Shown: positions 9,268 through 17,198 of the stretch, piece after piece
How the letters are laid out: every line of letters begins with the position of its first letter
Numbering within the stretch: the first letter of the stretch is position 1
DNA from: Rubrobacter aplysinae
GTDB taxonomy: Bacteria > Actinomycetota > Rubrobacteria > Rubrobacterales > Rubrobacteraceae
NCBI RefSeq assembly: GCF_001029505.1
Contig: NZ_LEKH01000002.1
Span: 62,001 to 126,000 of the forward strand
Direction of reading: 5' to 3'
DNA: 64,000 nt
Notes under the pieces: generated by a model
The model's input: the letters and a program-made list of their open reading frames with translations, nothing else
What the model was told of the DNA's origin: nothing
Database searches by the model: none
Translations under genes and position numbers: made by a program

Positions 9268-11637
9268 ATGACCCAGACGACCCGGAAAGCGGACCCCGGA
9301 CGACGGTCACTAAGGTCCCCGGCTTCACGGCTGCGGGCGCGGCTGCGGCGGCTCGTGGACCTGGCGCTGGCCTCGGACCCGGGCCTTCAGCGCCTGCGCA
9401 CCGCGTCCCGGGTTACGCTCTCGACGGTGGCGGCGGCCCTCGTCTCCTACCTCCTGGTGGTAGTGCTCGCCGGCGGCTTCGCCCTCTCCCCGCTCTTCGG
9501 CGCGGTCGTGGCGCTCATGGCGACGAACGCCGTACGGGATGCCACGATTCGGGAGCGCAAGGTCACGACCCTGCTGCTGTTCTTCCCGGCCTCGGCCTCG
9601 GTGGCGGCGGCCGCCATCTTGTCCTCCGCGCTGTGGGCGCAGTGGCTGGCGCTGTCGGTCGTGGTCTTCTCCGCCTTCTACCTGCGGCGCTTCGGCCCGC
9701 GCTGGGTAGCGATAGGCTTCATGGCGGCGATACCGTTTTTCGTCTCGGCCATCATCTCTTCGCTCCTGGGCTTACCGGACGGCCAGCTACCCTGGATATT
9801 CGCCGCGATAGCGGTCGGCTTGGTCTGCGTGTACGGGGTCCGGTTCTACCTGCTCCCGGACAACCCCCGCAGCGTCCTCCGCCAGAGCCTCGCCGCCTTC
9901 GACGTACAGCTCGGGATCACCCTCGAAGCGATCACCCGGACGCTATCCGACCGCCGGCACGACGGAGACCGCGACAAACGGCTCCGGCGCGAGTCCGGCC
10001 GCCTGCGCGAGCGAGCCGCCGCCGCCGAGGGCCAGCTCCTGGCCGAGGAGTCGGAGGTATCCCGCGAGGAGTCCGACCAGCTGCGCCTCTACCTCTTCGA
10101 CACGGAGATGTCCACGCACACGCTCTGGGAGATAGTGTGGAACGACGCGGTCTGGAGCGACGCCGGCTCCGGGGATAACGAGAACACCTTCCCGCAGGAG
10201 GTCCGGGACCCTCTGCTACGCGCCCTGTACGAGCTGTGCGCCACGCTACGGCTGGAGGGGACCGGATCCCGCGAGGCCCCGCAGGCGCTGCGGGATCTCG
10301 AATCCGCCAGGGCGGAGGCCGCCACACAGGACCGGGACGCCCACTGGTCCTTCCAGGTGCGCCGCGCGGACGCCGCAATCCGCCAGCTCTCCGAGGGAGC
10401 CGGAGAAGAGGAGGAGAGGGGCCCTGCCTCCGTAGAGGCCCCGGAGAGCGGCGAAGAGGATACAAAGGAAGAACCGGAAGGAGAGGAAGAGCAGGAAGAC
10501 GGGCGAGATGGAGCCGGGGAGGAGCGGGAGCCTCGCCGGAGCGGCATAGCCGGCAGGCTGCGGCCGACCACGATCCAGGGTATCCAGGCAACCGTGGCCG
10601 TCGGCCTCGCACTCGCGGCCGGGGAGGTATTCTCCTCCAGCCGACCATACTGGGTCGTGATCGTCGCCTTCATCGTGTTCGTGGGCTCCGGGACGCTTGG
10701 CGACACCCTGAGCCGGGGCGTACAGCGTACGGTCGGCACGCTGGCCGGCGCGGTCGCCGGGTTCTTGCTGGCGGGCCTCGTCTCCGGGGATCGGTATCTG
10801 GAGGGGGCCCTGATCGTGGCCTGCATCTTTCTCGCCTTCTACCTTTTCTCCCTCTCGCAGACCTTGATGATGTTCTGGATCACGGTCCTGCTGGCGCTCG
10901 CCTTCGACATTATTGGCCGGCTGGGCGAGGGCGGAATCCTGGCCCTCAGGTTCTTCGACACGCTGCTCGGGAGCGCTATAGGGCTCGCGGTCGCCGCGCT
11001 GGTCTTTCCCACCAGACCCTCCGACGAGTTCAGGGGCCTCACCGCCGACTTTCTGGATTCCCTGCAGGACTACGTCGGGGATCAGATAAAACGTCTCTCG
11101 GGCGGCGAGCCGGACCGGCACCCGGTAGAGCAGGCCCGCGAGGTGGAGGGCAAGATCGGGGCTGTGACCCGCAACGCCGCCACGACCCGCCGGCAGGCCG
11201 GGGTTTTCGGGCGCTCCCGCACCGCGCTCAACCACTGGATGACCGGCCTGCTGGCCCTGGACTACTACGCCCGTCATCTGGCCGGCCCGATAGGCCGCAG
11301 CCAACGCCTGGACGGGGGAACCGACCAGAGCGCGCTGCTACGCGAGGCCGGGGATAGGATCTCGGCCAACATCGGCTCCCTGCGGCGGGCGATCTCCCAG
11401 GGCGAGGAGTGCGACATCCGGGACGTAGAGGGCCTCATGCAGCAGCTGGAGAACCGCCTCATGCAAGACCAGCGAGTAAAAGGACACCCGGATGACGGGC
11501 ACACGGGGACGAGCCCGCTCGACGCGCTGCATTACCTGCGGCGTATCAACCGCACCCTCGGCGAGCTCTCCGCCGCACCCACAGTCGGAGGCGGCAGAAA
11601 GAAAAGCCGGGCGAGCTTCCCGGGTCCCACACGCTAA
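9268..11637 (+). CDS. FUSC-family membrane protein
   Basis: A 789-residue protein with two hydrophobic halves (about residues 45-205 and 430-580), each followed by a helical cytoplasmic region. This is the layout of FUSC proteins (aromatic-acid or fusaric-acid efflux type, YccS/AaeB relatives). Between the halves lies a very acidic low-complexity stretch of about 50 residues (about 375-430), rich in Glu and Gly. A short, poorly conserved tail follows the last membrane block. The substrate is unknown. The ATG at 9268 is the third of three close-spaced GCATGACC-like stretches; the one at 9244 leads straight to a stop. Confidence 0.85.
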   Translation: MTQTTRKADPGRRSLRSPASRLRARLRRLVDLALASDPGLQRLRTASRVTLSTVAAALVSYLLVVVLAGGFALSPLFGAVVALMATNAVRDATIRERKVTTLLLFFPASASVAAAAILSSALWAQWLALSVVVFSAFYLRRFGPRWVAIGFMAAIPFFVSAIISSLLGLPDGQLPWIFAAIAVGLVCVYGVRFYLLPDNPRSVLRQSLAAFDVQLGITLEAITRTLSDRRHDGDRDKRLRRESGRLRERAAAAEGQLLAEESEVSREESDQLRLYLFDTEMSTHTLWEIVWNDAVWSDAGSGDNENTFPQEVRDPLLRALYELCATLRLEGTGSREAPQALRDLESARAEAATQDRDAHWSFQVRRADAAIRQLSEGAGEEEERGPASVEAPESGEEDTKEEPEGEEEQEDGRDGAGEEREPRRSGIAGRLRPTTIQGIQATVAVGLALAAGEVFSSSRPYWVVIVAFIVFVGSGTLGDTLSRGVQRTVGTLAGAVAGFLLAGLVSGDRYLEGALIVACIFLAFYLFSLSQTLMMFWITVLLALAFDIIGRLGEGGILALRFFDTLLGSAIGLAVAALVFPTRPSDEFRGLTADFLDSLQDYVGDQIKRLSGGEPDRHPVEQAREVEGKIGAVTRNAATTRRQAGVFGRSRTALNHWMTGLLALDYYARHLAGPIGRSQRLDGGTDQSALLREAGDRISANIGSLRRAISQGEECDIRDVEGLMQQLENRLMQDQRVKGHPDDGHTGTSPLDALHYLRRINRTLGELSAAPTVGGGRKKSRASFPGPTR

Positions 11638-11686
11638 CCGCCAGACCGGGAGAACCCCGCGGCGTAAGCGCCGACCCTGCCTACAG

Positions 11687-12451
11687 CTAACCGAGGGGGC
11701 CCGCGCCGCCCGCCAGCACCGGCCACCAGTAATAGATTATGTATCCGCCGGCGAGTAACAGGAGCAGGGCGGAGATCGGCTGCACGTAGGGCGTGACGCC
11801 CCGCAGCCGCGACACCACGCCGCCCTTGAACAGCGCCAGCGCCAGCGTGAGCGCGACGAGCACCGAGGTCATCCCCAGGCCGTAGCCCGCGAACTGCCCC
11901 GCGCTCGCGGCGAAGCCCCCGGCTGCGAGGCTGCTGCCCATCACAGCGAGGAATACCGGCAGCGTACAGCTCAGAGAGGCCAGACCGTAGGCGAGGCCGA
12001 ACAGGAAGAAGCCCCGGACGTTCATGGACTTCGGGTCCCCCACCCGCTCCGCGAGACGCTCGAAGGCACCAGCATAGAGGCTCTTTCCGAGTAGCATCCA
12101 GACCCCCATGAGGATAAGCGCAGCCCCTATGACCACCCCGATCCAGGGCATCGCGCCCAGTATGACGCCACCCCCGGCGGACACGATCAGACCGGCGGCT
12201 CCGAAGAGCAGCACGAAACCCAGAGAGACCACGAGCCCTACCAGGACGGCCCGCAACGCCCGTCCGAGCACCGGACGCTTCTCGAATCCGGCGTCCTGAC
12301 TCCCGAGGTACAGCGAGAGGTAGGCCGGGAGCATCGCGAACCCGCAAGGGTTGACGGCGGACACTATCCCCGCCCCGAATGCGAACCCGAGCGGCAATAA
12401 TGCGCCCAGGCTCGTGAGCCACTGGGTCGCGAGCTCCTGGAGGGCGTTCAC
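11687..12451 (-). CDS. ccdA: CcdA-type thiol reductant transporter
   Basis: A 254-residue protein with six membrane helices and the two cysteines that define CcdA: C36 in S-A-V-N-P-C-G-F and C162 in S-L-S-C-T-L-P. CcdA/DsbD-type proteins carry electrons from cytoplasmic thioredoxin to thioredoxin-like proteins outside the membrane. Its ATG overlaps the stop of the upstream thioredoxin-like gene by 4 bp (12448-12451), so it is translationally coupled to its likely electron acceptor. Confidence 0.93.
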   Translation of the reverse strand: MNALQELATQWLTSLGALLPLGFAFGAGIVSAVNPCGFAMLPAYLSLYLGSQDAGFEKRPVLGRALRAVLVGLVVSLGFVLLFGAAGLIVSAGGGVILGAMPWIGVVIGAALILMGVWMLLGKSLYAGAFERLAERVGDPKSMNVRGFFLFGLAYGLASLSCTLPVFLAVMGSSLAAGGFAASAGQFAGYGLGMTSVLVALTLALALFKGGVVSRLRGVTPYVQPISALLLLLAGGYIIYYWWPVLAGGAGPLG

Positions 12452-13146
12452 AGTAGTCTATCTAGCTCTCGTCTCATGGTCGCGGCGTCGGTGATGGTGA
12501 CGTCCCGGTACACTTCCTCGCCGTTCTGGTCCAGGATCACGGTCGTCTCCAACGCGCTCGCCCCGAACTCCCGGGCAACGTCGCCGCCGTCCAAGACGGT
12601 CGGCAGCGGCTCGGTCACCCCGGCCCGCTGGTTGAACGTCTCTATTGACTGCTCTGTCTCGTTCGGGTCTATGGAGACCATTACCATCTCTAGCCCACGA
12701 TCCTCGTAGGCCGGGAGGGTCTCGGACCAGGTCCGAGCCTCCTCCATACAACGCGGTCACCACCCGGCCATGAAAAAGAGCGCCGTTACGTCGTCTCCCG
12801 AACCGATGCTGACCCGCTCCCCGTCCAGCGTCGTGACGCCGTAGCCCTCCTGCTGGTTGTCTTGGCTCTCTTGACTATCTTGACTATCTTGACTATCTTG
12901 CCGGTCCGCTTGCTCCGGCTCCGAGCTGTTAGAAGGGGCGCTGCTCGTGGTGGGTTCCGACCGTGTAGAGCCCTCAGACGTACTCTTTTCGGCGGTCGGT
13001 TCCGGCTGGCTCTGCCCAGCTTCTGAAGCCTCTGGTGCCTCTGGTGCCTCTGGTGCCTCTGGAGTTTGGCCGGACTGTCCCCCTCCACAGGCGGCGAGCA
13101 GGAATATCATAGCCAGTAGCGCCGCGAATATCGGTAGCCTCTTCAC
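12448..13146 (-). CDS. Thioredoxin-like lipoprotein, probable selenoprotein (UPRC active site)
   Basis: Read through one in-frame TGA (12757-12759), this is a 232-residue protein. Residues 1-20 form a lipoprotein signal with lipobox L-L-A-A-C20. Residues 28-99 are a Pro/Ser/Glu/Gln-rich linker with short repeats. The thioredoxin-like domain starts near 101. Its strand F-F-M-A-G-W is followed by TGA and then P-R-C133, so the TGA takes the place of the first Cys of C-P-R-C. The frame continues without interruption to D-R-L-L and overlaps ccdA by 4 bp. No ribosome binding site precedes the ATG just after the TGA. A hairpin at 12714-12745 fits a bacterial SECIS in position. Role inferred: extracytoplasmic thiol/selenol reductase fed by CcdA. 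The alternative is a nonsense mutation or sequencing error. Confidence 0.75.
12714..12745 (-). promoter_or_regulatory. Candidate SECIS hairpin downstream of the in-frame UGA
   Basis: On the minus strand, GGAGG (12745-12741) pairs with CCTCC (12718-12714), and CTCGGA (12737-12732) pairs with TCCGAG (12726-12721), around the loop CCTGG. A small 3x2 internal loop separates the stems. The stem begins 11 nt after the TGA and the apical loop 25 nt after it, inside the spacing known for bacterial selenocysteine insertion elements. The loop guanines sit at the 3' side, not at the 5' side as in many known elements. Confidence 0.55.
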
Positions 13147-13195
13147 GACCTCTTCATCATCTCCTCTCTACCGCTCTCGGCTGCTCTCCAACGTC

Positions 13196-14365
13196 CTATG
13201 ATTCGTAGACTCGCGTATCGGGCCGGAACGCCGCCCAGGAGAACCAGAAGTGATCTATGCTCTGCACCTGTTCTAGGCTCTCTCCCCGCAGCTCCCCGGC
13301 GACGGCCTCCCCGAGCACGTTCCACTCGCTGCCGGTCTGCTCGTCCACGATGTCGCCGTTCTTGGATCGGAACGTCAGCGTGTCTCCATCCAGCTCCCTG
13401 TAGTAGACGGCCGCCGAGCCCACGTCGCGCCCGGCGTCTATCTCGCTCTTGTCCAGCGCGGAGGCGGTGCCTCTCTGCCACAATACGGTTACCGGCTCTT
13501 CGCCCACACTATCGTTTACGGCTCTGGCTTCCTTCAGGATCACGTACGGATAGGCGACGGGCTCCTCCGCGTCGACCGTGATCACCCGCGCCATCGGCGG
13601 TAGCTCTCCGGGGGTCCGTGGCCCGTCGTACATAAACGGCGATGAGTCCACGTCGTCGTACCCGGCGTAGGGATTCTCGCCGTAGTTTTTGTTGTATCCA
13701 GTCTCCCGCGAAAGCACCTTTCCCTCCGGATGCGAGGAGCGGAAATCCTCCCAGGAGACGATAGGGGCCGGGATGGTCTCAAGCTCCGTACCGGTAAGCT
13801 CTCCGGCTATGGCCTCTCCCGTGGCCTGCTGCCACCAGCTCTCGGTCTGGCGGTCGTACATGATGAGGTTGGAGAACCGCAGCCGCCCCGTCGTCCCGAA
13901 GTCCAGCTCACGCCCATCCAGCTCGCCCTCGAACGCGATCGCCGTGTTGCACAAGGGGCAGAACGTAACGGTTACGGGCCTGCCGCCAATGCGGTCGTTC
14001 ACGATCTCATGCCACGTGATGACCTGCAAAGGATACGCCCGAGCCTCGCCCCCGGACTCGACCAGGATCACCGGCTCCTCCGGCGCGAGCCACTCTCCAG
14101 CCTCATCCACCCCGACAAACTCCGGCTCGTCTATCGCCGGTATGCCGTCCTTCGGCGGCCCGCCGGAGCTGATCTCCTCGTACGAAACGTCATGCTCGCT
14201 GAAATCAGTCTCGAACTCCCCCTCCGCCCCGGCCGGAGCTTCAACCGTAGAGCCGCCGTCGGAAGACCCCCCGGCCGCCTCCTCGTCTCCCGAAGATCCA
14301 CAACCAAAGAGCAGCAAGACGAGCGGGAGAACGAACAACCAGCCGATCCTGAAACGCATACCCAC
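13196..14365 (-). CDS. DUF3179-family lipoprotein
   Basis: A 389-residue protein with a lipoprotein signal (L-L-L-F-G-C22) and an acidic linker, then a DUF3179 domain from about residue 60 to the end. Recognisable points are W-H-E-I-V-N-D, F-C136-P-L-C139-N-T-A, and G-Y-N-K-N-Y-G-x-N-P-Y. The C-P-L-C site is a CxxC pair near the conserved 'F-C-P-L-C-N' core. The function is not established; as I recall, some family members are annotated as possible selenoproteins at this site. It lies 49 bp upstream of the thioredoxin-like gene and ccdA on the same strand, which suggests a shared extracytoplasmic redox role. The GTG start follows a TAGAAT box by 6 nt and has no ribosome binding site. Confidence 0.85.
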   Translation of the reverse strand: MGMRFRIGWLFVLPLVLLLFGCGSSGDEEAAGGSSDGGSTVEAPAGAEGEFETDFSEHDVSYEEISSGGPPKDGIPAIDEPEFVGVDEAGEWLAPEEPVILVESGGEARAYPLQVITWHEIVNDRIGGRPVTVTFCPLCNTAIAFEGELDGRELDFGTTGRLRFSNLIMYDRQTESWWQQATGEAIAGELTGTELETIPAPIVSWEDFRSSHPEGKVLSRETGYNKNYGENPYAGYDDVDSSPFMYDGPRTPGELPPMARVITVDAEEPVAYPYVILKEARAVNDSVGEEPVTVLWQRGTASALDKSEIDAGRDVGSAAVYYRELDGDTLTFRSKNGDIVDEQTGSEWNVLGEAVAGELRGESLEQVQSIDHFWFSWAAFRPDTRVYES

Positions 14366-14371
14366 ATCCGT

Positions 14372-14377
14372 ATTCTA
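14372..14377 (-). promoter_or_regulatory. -10 box of the DUF3179 operon (leaderless)
   Basis: TAGAAT on the minus strand ends 6 nt before the GTG start of the DUF3179 gene. Transcription would begin at or next to the start codon. No convincing -35 is seen. Confidence 0.45.
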
Positions 14378-14495
14378 CAGTAGGGAGCTTATAGCGAGTT
14401 TGCTACCGTGGGGCATTGTGAGACTTCTGCTGACAATTTCGTTGGCCTTCAGCTCCGGTCTCAGAGCCTCCATTTCGCCAGACTGATGAGCTTAT

Positions 14496-15540
14496 CTAAT
14501 TGTTGGGCCAAGGCATATACATCTCCTCATACTCCTCAGAGTCGTCTTCTATGTCATCTTCAATGTTTAGCTGCCGCCTTAGAAGCTTAAGCTCTCGTCG
14601 ACCAATATCCTCGGGATGTGCCTCAATCAGGCGCTTCAGAAATGCTTTGACGTCTGAGTCTTCAAGTATGAAGCTGATCTGACTATTATATATTGCGGCT
14701 TGCGCCAGATCGTTGGCTTGAGCAGAGGTGAATTCTGTGTATATTTCCAACCTTCGTATGAGAGTGTGAGTTTGGCCGAAGCTTGAACTCGCTGTAAAGT
14801 CTCGAACGAGAAGTTCTTTTTCGAGCTCTGCGGCGAGCTTGATATTCGGGAAGTGCTCCTTAAAGAATTCAGAGAGGCTCCTATAGGGTACAAGGTCCGA
14901 ACCTTTTCTGGATGTCCATTCCTTTAACAAGAACTCGTTAAATGCTTGCCTATCAATCGGTGAGTAATAGTCACCGTCATCGCCGATAAAGTACAGCGTT
15001 TCGCCCTCGGGAACCTTATCTAATAACGTTTCCCAGTTTACTGCATCACCTAGCCTGTCAGTCTTCTTTCCGGGAGGATTTCGAATTTCATGTCGAAATC
15101 TTGCTCTGTCTAGTAGGCCTTTTTCGCTAGGAATATTTTGAGCTCTCTTCAACAAACGCTCTATTGTAATATCAGCTTTGAGAGTCTTATGTCTAGTGGC
15201 TTCTTCCAACTTTTGAACTAAAATACTGTGCTCTTTCTTGAAATCTTTCTCATACTGTCGAAGCCGCTCATATTCATCGAGGTTCTTGCACATTGCTGGG
15301 TACGATTTAGGTAACTCATGATTCCTAAGTAGAGAAAGACCTTCGTTTATTTTGGATTCCCGATTCCTTAGAAGCTCGTCTTGTACTTGCGCGGGCAACC
15401 AAAGAGTAACCTCATCATTGTCTAGGAGTACTTCGAGCTTTTCTAGCTCTTCTAGATCATCTTTATTCTAGCTCTTCTAGATCATCTTTAGTGAGATGGT
15501 AGAAGGACAAAAAGACGTTTGTATCTATAAAAACGTTCAT
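14496..15540 (-). pseudogene. PIN-like (DUF4935-type) gene disrupted by a 25-bp tandem duplication
   Basis: The gene starts with ATG at 15540, preceded by GGGGAGAG. It encodes M-N-V-F-I-D-T-N-V-F-L-S-F-Y, the first motif of a PIN nuclease with its acidic Asp6. After 25 codons it meets a stop caused by an exact 25-bp repeat (15441-15465 and 15466-15490). Removing one copy joins residue 39 in frame to the remaining 300 residues, giving a 339-residue protein that reads smoothly through L-W-L-P-A-Q-V-Q-D-E-L-L-R-N-R-E-S-K. The long open frame downstream shows the disruption is recent or reversible. The region is markedly richer in A+T than its neighbours, suggesting horizontal transfer. PIN-like proteins are often RNases of toxin or defence systems; the target here is unknown. 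Confidence 0.8.
15441..15490. repeat. Exact 25-bp tandem duplication inside the PIN-like gene
   Basis: Bases 15441-15465 and 15466-15490 are identical. The unit contains TCTAGCTCTTCTAGA. Because 25 is not a multiple of three, the second copy shifts the frame of the PIN-like gene. One slippage or recombination event would restore it. Confidence 0.97.
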
Positions 15541-15585
15541 TTATCTCTCCCCATATTAGCTTCGATTAGGAGTGTAGCGAGAAAA

Positions 15586-15617
15586 GGCCGCGACAGGAAT
15601 ATTCTCCTGCCACGGCC
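15586..15617 (-). terminator. Rho-independent terminator of lpd
   Basis: On the minus strand, GGCCG...CAGGA pairs with TCCTG...CGGCC around a 6-nt AT-rich loop with a 3x3 internal mismatch. It is followed by TTTTCT. It lies 36 bp beyond the lpd stop codon. Confidence 0.8.
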
Positions 15618-15653
15618 CAGCCCGGTCTCAGAACAGATACTCAGTAGTGGATG

Positions 15654-17138
15654 TTAGTAGTGGATGGCGTGGCCGTCCACGGCCATCGCGGACTCGCCGA
15701 CGACCTCGGAGAGCGCGGGGTGGGGGTGTATGGCCATCCCGATCTCCTGCGGCGTGCCCTCGACGAGCTTGGCGAAGACTCCCTCGCTGATGAGGTCCGT
15801 CACGCTTGGGCCGATGGCGTGCATGCCTAGGATGAGGTCGGTGTCGGCGTCGGCCACGATCTTGAAGAAGCCGTTCGGCTCGCCCTCGATAAGCGCCTTG
15901 CCGATAGCCCGGAACGGGAACTTGGACTCCTTGACCTCGTAGCCCTGCTCCTCGGCCTGGTCCTTCGAGAGACCGAACGAGGCGACCTCTGGGCGGCAGA
16001 AGGTTACGCGCGGGACGAGGTCCTGATCCAGCTCCATCGGGTCCTCGCCGGCCATGTGCTCGACCGCCGTGATGCCCTCGTGTCCGGCGGCGTGGGCGAG
16101 CCAGTAGCCGCCGACCACGTCCCCGGCGGCGTACACGCCGGGCTCGTCGGTCTGGTAGTGGCCGTCCACCTGCACGATGCCGCGGTCGGTGGTCTGGACC
16201 TTCGTGTTCTCGAGGCCCAGGCCTTCGACGTTGGTCTTGCGGCCCACGGCGACCAGGATCTTCTCCGCCTCCAGGGACTGGCCCCCGTCTGCCTCCCCGA
16301 CCGGCGCATCCTCGCCGCCGTAGGAGCCGCCCTCGCCGGAGCTCTCGCTCTGCTCGCCGGAGGCGGCGCTCTCGATCTTGAGCCTCACGCCACCGTCGGT
16401 CTTCTCCAGACTCTGCGGGTCGGCCTTGGTCTGGGTCATGACGTTTATGCCCCGGCCCTTGAAGGACTTCTGCAGCTGCTCGCTGATCTCGGGGTCCTCC
16501 AGCGGCACGATGCGATCCAGCACTTCGACCAGCGTGACCTCGGTGCCGAAGTCGTTGTACATGCTGGCGAACTCCGTGCCGACCGCTCCGGAGCCGAGGA
16601 TGATAATGGACTCGGGAGGGGCGTCCTGCCCGGTCACGACGTCGTCGGAGGAGATCACCCGCTCGCCGCCGTCGAACTCAAGGCCGGGCAGGCTGCTCAC
16701 GGAGCTCCCCACGGCTATTAGCACGTTCTCGGCCTCTAGCTCGGAGGTCTCGCCATTATCCGCCTTTACCTGAATCTTCTTCGGCTCCAGGAAGCTGGCG
16801 GTGCCGGTGTGGACCTTGACCTTGTTCTTCTTCATCAGGCCGCTCACGCCCTGGCGGAGCTGGTTCACGATCCCGTCGCGCCGCTCGGCGGTCTTGGAGT
16901 AGTCGAACTCGAAGCTGGCGCTGATGCCGAGGTCCTCGCCGTGGCGGATGTCATCGAGCTTCTCAGCCGTGTGGAGCAGGGCCTTCGTGGGGATGCAGCC
17001 CCAGTTCAGGCAGGTGCCGCCGAGGTTCTCCTCCCTTTCGACGAGTGCCACGCTCATGCCCAGCTGCCCCGCCCTTATGGCGGGTATGTACCCCGCGTTC
17101 CCGCTACCGATTATTACGAGATCGAACTTCTCAGCCAC
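15654..17138 (-). CDS. lpdA: Dihydrolipoyl dehydrogenase
   Basis: A 494-residue flavoprotein, the E3 subunit that reoxidises dihydrolipoamide in 2-oxoacid dehydrogenase or glycine cleavage complexes. It has the FAD-binding G-S-G-N-A-G-Y (11-17), the redox disulfide C43-L-N-W-G-C48, the NAD-binding G-S-G-A-V-G-T-E-F near 182, and the C-terminal H-P-H-P-A-L-S-E active-site motif. Residues 257-288 are an unusual Gly/Ser/Glu-rich insertion between two strands of the NAD domain; without it the length would be near the family norm. It is transcribed alone and ends at a clear hairpin. Its work depends on the lipoate attached by LipB/LipA. Confidence 0.95.
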   Translation of the reverse strand: MAEKFDLVIIGSGNAGYIPAIRAGQLGMSVALVEREENLGGTCLNWGCIPTKALLHTAEKLDDIRHGEDLGISASFEFDYSKTAERRDGIVNQLRQGVSGLMKKNKVKVHTGTASFLEPKKIQVKADNGETSELEAENVLIAVGSSVSSLPGLEFDGGERVISSDDVVTGQDAPPESIIILGSGAVGTEFASMYNDFGTEVTLVEVLDRIVPLEDPEISEQLQKSFKGRGINVMTQTKADPQSLEKTDGGVRLKIESAASGEQSESSGEGGSYGGEDAPVGEADGGQSLEAEKILVAVGRKTNVEGLGLENTKVQTTDRGIVQVDGHYQTDEPGVYAAGDVVGGYWLAHAAGHEGITAVEHMAGEDPMELDQDLVPRVTFCRPEVASFGLSKDQAEEQGYEVKESKFPFRAIGKALIEGEPNGFFKIVADADTDLILGMHAIGPSVTDLISEGVFAKLVEGTPQEIGMAIHPHPALSEVVGESAMAVDGHAIHY

Positions 17139-17198
17139 CCTGCGCTCCTTCCGCTCTCACAGTCCCAACGGCTCCTCGACGATTCCCCGGAGCCGCTC

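Noticed and set aside
10236-11357. Overlapping 373-codon frame in the FUSC gene
   Set aside because: Arg/Gly/Pro-rich translation with no membrane segments, entirely inside the FUSC gene in another frame.
12448-12747. Separate small protein starting at ATG 12747
   Set aside because: No ribosome binding site, no complete thioredoxin active site, and the frame continues directly from the upstream lipoprotein through one TGA. One gene with a Sec codon explains the data better.
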